Shown here: positions 5,256 through 6,395 of the stretch, piece by piece | Layout: each line of letters opens with the position of its first letter | Numbering within the stretch: the first letter of the stretch is position 1 | NCBI GenBank assembly: GCA_003557445.1 | Contig: PWOK01000149.1 | Span: 1 to 6,395 of the forward strand | Direction: 5' to 3' | Source: Halanaerobiaceae bacterium | GTDB taxonomy: Bacteria; Bacillota_F; Halanaerobiia; Halanaerobiales; CSSED10-376 | DNA length: 6,395 nucleotides | Notes under the pieces: model-generated | What the model saw: only the letters and a program-made list of their open reading frames with translations | Database searches by the model: none | Told to the model about the DNA's origin: nothing | Position numbers and translations under genes: made by a program

Positions 5256-5284
5256 ATAATATAATAGAAACTATTTAAAAACAA
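5256..5284 (-). promoter_or_regulatory. Possible promoter of the ZIP transporter gene
   Basis: On the minus strand: TTGTTT (5279-5284), a 17-base spacer and TATTAT (5256-5261), leaving a leader of about 65 bases. The region is so AT-rich that chance matches are likely. Confidence 0.4.
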
Positions 5285-5296
5285 GCTTTAATTTAT

Positions 5297-5326
5297 TTGA
5301 TTATAATATAAAATATGTGATATACT
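5297..5326 (+). promoter_or_regulatory. Promoter of the membrane-protein gene
   Basis: TTGATT (5297-5302), an 18-base spacer and TATACT (5321-5326) with an extended -10 TGA (5318-5320). The layout is the same as the polymerase promoter. It is divergent from the ZIP promoter about 15 bases away. Confidence 0.6.
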
Positions 5327-5404
5327 TTAAAAAAAGATAAAAATAAAACAATTTTTTCAGGATATAAAATAGTTTGAGTATCAAATCATAAGGGTGATGA
5401 TATT

Positions 5405-5881
5405 ATGAGTGCATTAAAAGAAAAGGTTGCTGAAAGGAGCAGTGAAGAACTGCTGGATATTCTGGAAAATGAACAGGACAGGTATCCCAGAAATATTTTA
5501 AAAATTATAAAGGAAGTTCTTGAAGAAAGAGGAGTGGATATTGAAAATGTAAAGGAGAAAAAAAGAAAGACCCTTGTGGAATCTACCAAAAGTTCCACAA
5601 AAGATAGCAAAGATGATTTAGAAAATAAATATAGGCCATTGAGAATTATTATTGGTTTATTGAAATTTGCCACATTATTATTTCTTTTCCTGATAGGGGT
5701 TTTAAGTTTCTTTTTAATTCAGGGAAGTATTTTGAATGTGACAGTATTGATAATTTTAGCGATTGTCATTATTGTACCTTATTTTGCTTTATCTTATGTT
5801 TTATCTCTTTTTATAGATATTGAAAAAAATACTCGCCAAAACAAGGAATTACTGGAAAAAATTACAAAGGAAAATAAATAA
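5405..5881 (+). CDS. Two-helix membrane protein with N-terminal cytosolic helical domain
   Basis: The product is 158 residues. Residues 11-44 (RSSEELLDILENEQDRYPRN, then ILKIIKEVLEERGV) form a short helical motif of the 'EEL..IL...Y.P..l...k.vL..RG' pattern that recurs at the N-terminus of varied bacterial membrane proteins; it is probably a cytosolic interaction element. A charged Lys/Ser/Thr-rich linker follows (50-78). Two transmembrane helices lie at about 81-105 and 112-137, joined by a very short turn (QGSILN), so both ends should be cytosolic. The tail FIDIEKNTRQNKELLEKITKENK (136-158) is a likely amphipathic or coiled-coil helix, similar in style to DUF4282-like proteins, though I am not confident in that family. 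AGGGTGAT (5391-5398) precedes the start. The gene has its own promoter and terminator. Function is unknown. Confidence 0.75.
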   Translation: MSALKEKVAERSSEELLDILENEQDRYPRNILKIIKEVLEERGVDIENVKEKKRKTLVESTKSSTKDSKDDLENKYRPLRIIIGLLKFATLLFLFLIGVLSFFLIQGSILNVTVLIILAIVIIVPYFALSYVLSLFIDIEKNTRQNKELLEKITKENK

Positions 5882-5901
5882 AAATACATAGAATAAAAAA
5901 A

Positions 5902-5940
5902 CCTGTATCAAAATCAATTATATACAGGACTTTATTTTTT
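5902..5940 (+). terminator. Intrinsic terminator between membrane-protein gene and aldo/keto reductase gene
   Basis: CCTGTAT (5902-5908) pairs with ATACAGG (5922-5928) around a 13-base loop and is followed by ACTTTATTTTTT. It ends only 30 bases before the next ATG, leaving no room for a promoter after it. Confidence 0.75.
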
Positions 5941-5970
5941 GGCAAAAAAATCACAGGAGGGTTTATATTA

Positions 5971-6395
5971 ATGGAATATACAGAATTTGGAGATACAGGA
6001 ATAAAGGTTTCAAAACTTGGTTTTGGAGCTATGCGTTTACCAGATGTTGAAATTAATGGAGAAAAAGAAGTTGATTATGAAAAAGCAATAGAGATGATTC
6101 ATAAAGCCTTTGAAATGGGTGTAAATTATATTGATTCTGCCCCAGGATACTGTCATGGAAAAAGTGAAATTGCTGTGGGCAAAGCCTTAAAAGGCTGGAG
6201 AGATAAAGTTTATCTTTCAACTAAAAATCCTATTGAAAATGATTCAGGAGCTGACTGGAGAAAAAGGCTTGAAAAATCTTTGAAAAAACTGGATACAGAT
6301 TATATTGATTTTTATCATATGTGGGGTATAAACTGGGATACTTATAAAAATAAAATTGATGTTACTGATGGTCCTCTTAAGGCAGCCTATAAAGC
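5971..6395 (+). CDS. Aldo/keto reductase, N-terminal part (cut by window edge)
   Basis: A NAD(P)H-dependent oxidoreductase of the (beta/alpha)8-barrel aldo/keto reductase superfamily. The first 141 codons are present and the frame is open at the window end. The opening FGDTGIKVSKLGFGAMRLP (6-24) is typical of the COG1453-type bacterial reductases. The catalytic tetrad is complete: Asp55 and Tyr60 in YIDSAPGY (53-60), Lys85 in LSTKN (82-86), and His116 in DFYHMWG (113-119). Members with this opening often carry a C-terminal 4Fe-4S ferredoxin-like domain, common in anaerobes; that part would lie outside the window, so it is only an expectation. AGGAGGG (5955-5961) lies 9 bases before ATG 5971. 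A terminator sits just upstream. The physiological substrate is unknown. Confidence 0.9.
   Translation, partial: MEYTEFGDTGIKVSKLGFGAMRLPDVEINGEKEVDYEKAIEMIHKAFEMGVNYIDSAPGYCHGKSEIAVGKALKGWRDKVYLSTKNPIENDSGADWRKRLEKSLKKLDTDYIDFYHMWGINWDTYKNKIDVTDGPLKAAYK

Noticed and set aside
5184..5404. A Zur-type operator upstream of the ZIP transporter
   Set aside because: No TCGTAAT-N-ATTACGA-like palindrome is present. The region holds only two divergent AT-rich promoters.
5386..5673. Minus-strand frame antisense to the membrane-protein gene
   Set aside because: It is Ser/Phe-rich, as expected from the complement of a Lys/Glu-rich coding sequence, and has no ribosome binding site.

Overview
The window is AT-rich chromosomal DNA with strong AGGAGG-type ribosome binding sites, AT-rich sigma-A-like promoters and short intrinsic terminators. 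Together with ComEB-, YolD- and UvrX/YqjW-type proteins this points to a low-GC Firmicute. A clostridial or halanaerobial anaerobe is my best guess, but nothing in the window fixes the genus. There are no RNA genes, CRISPR arrays or complete insertion sequences.

Layout, left to right. (1) 11-421: a small Sec-exported, beta-rich protein of unknown function, closed by a terminator at 471-513. (2) 514-673: a REP/RAYT-like palindromic element with four copies of TGTCGA/TCGACA, lying just upstream of a dCMP deaminase gene (674-1117). (3) 1125-1538: a cytosolic single-BON-domain protein with its own promoter and a strong terminator. (4) 1553-3973: a DNA-damage tolerance cluster. It holds a UvrX/YqjW-type Y-family polymerase, a convergent SRAP (YedK/HMCES) abasic-site crosslinking protein, and a divergent YolD-like protein. 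(5) 3998-5284, minus strand: a ZIP/GufA-type metal transporter followed by a 50-residue zinc-ribbon protein that has a near-perfect promoter and a minus-strand terminator. (6) 5297-5940: a two-helix membrane protein with an N-terminal helical motif, its own promoter and a terminator. (7) 5971 to the window edge: the first 141 codons of an aldo/keto reductase.

The most interesting part is the repair cluster. The polymerase promoter carries two LexA/SOS-box-like palindromes flanking the -10 element, and this architecture places the polymerase start at 1621. The polymerase has an internal QLNLF sliding-clamp motif. The SRAP protein ends exactly in QQSLF, which also looks like a clamp-binding peptide and recalls the C-terminal PIP box of human HMCES. 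The two genes converge with a single base between their stop codons. In Bacillus, YolD-like genes sit directly beside UvrX/YqjW polymerases; here the SRAP gene lies between them. A coordinated choice between translesion bypass and abasic-site shielding on the clamp is a reasonable hypothesis, but it is inferred, not shown.

The zinc-ribbon protein and the ZIP transporter share a strand and a possible metal theme. No Zur-type operator was recognised.
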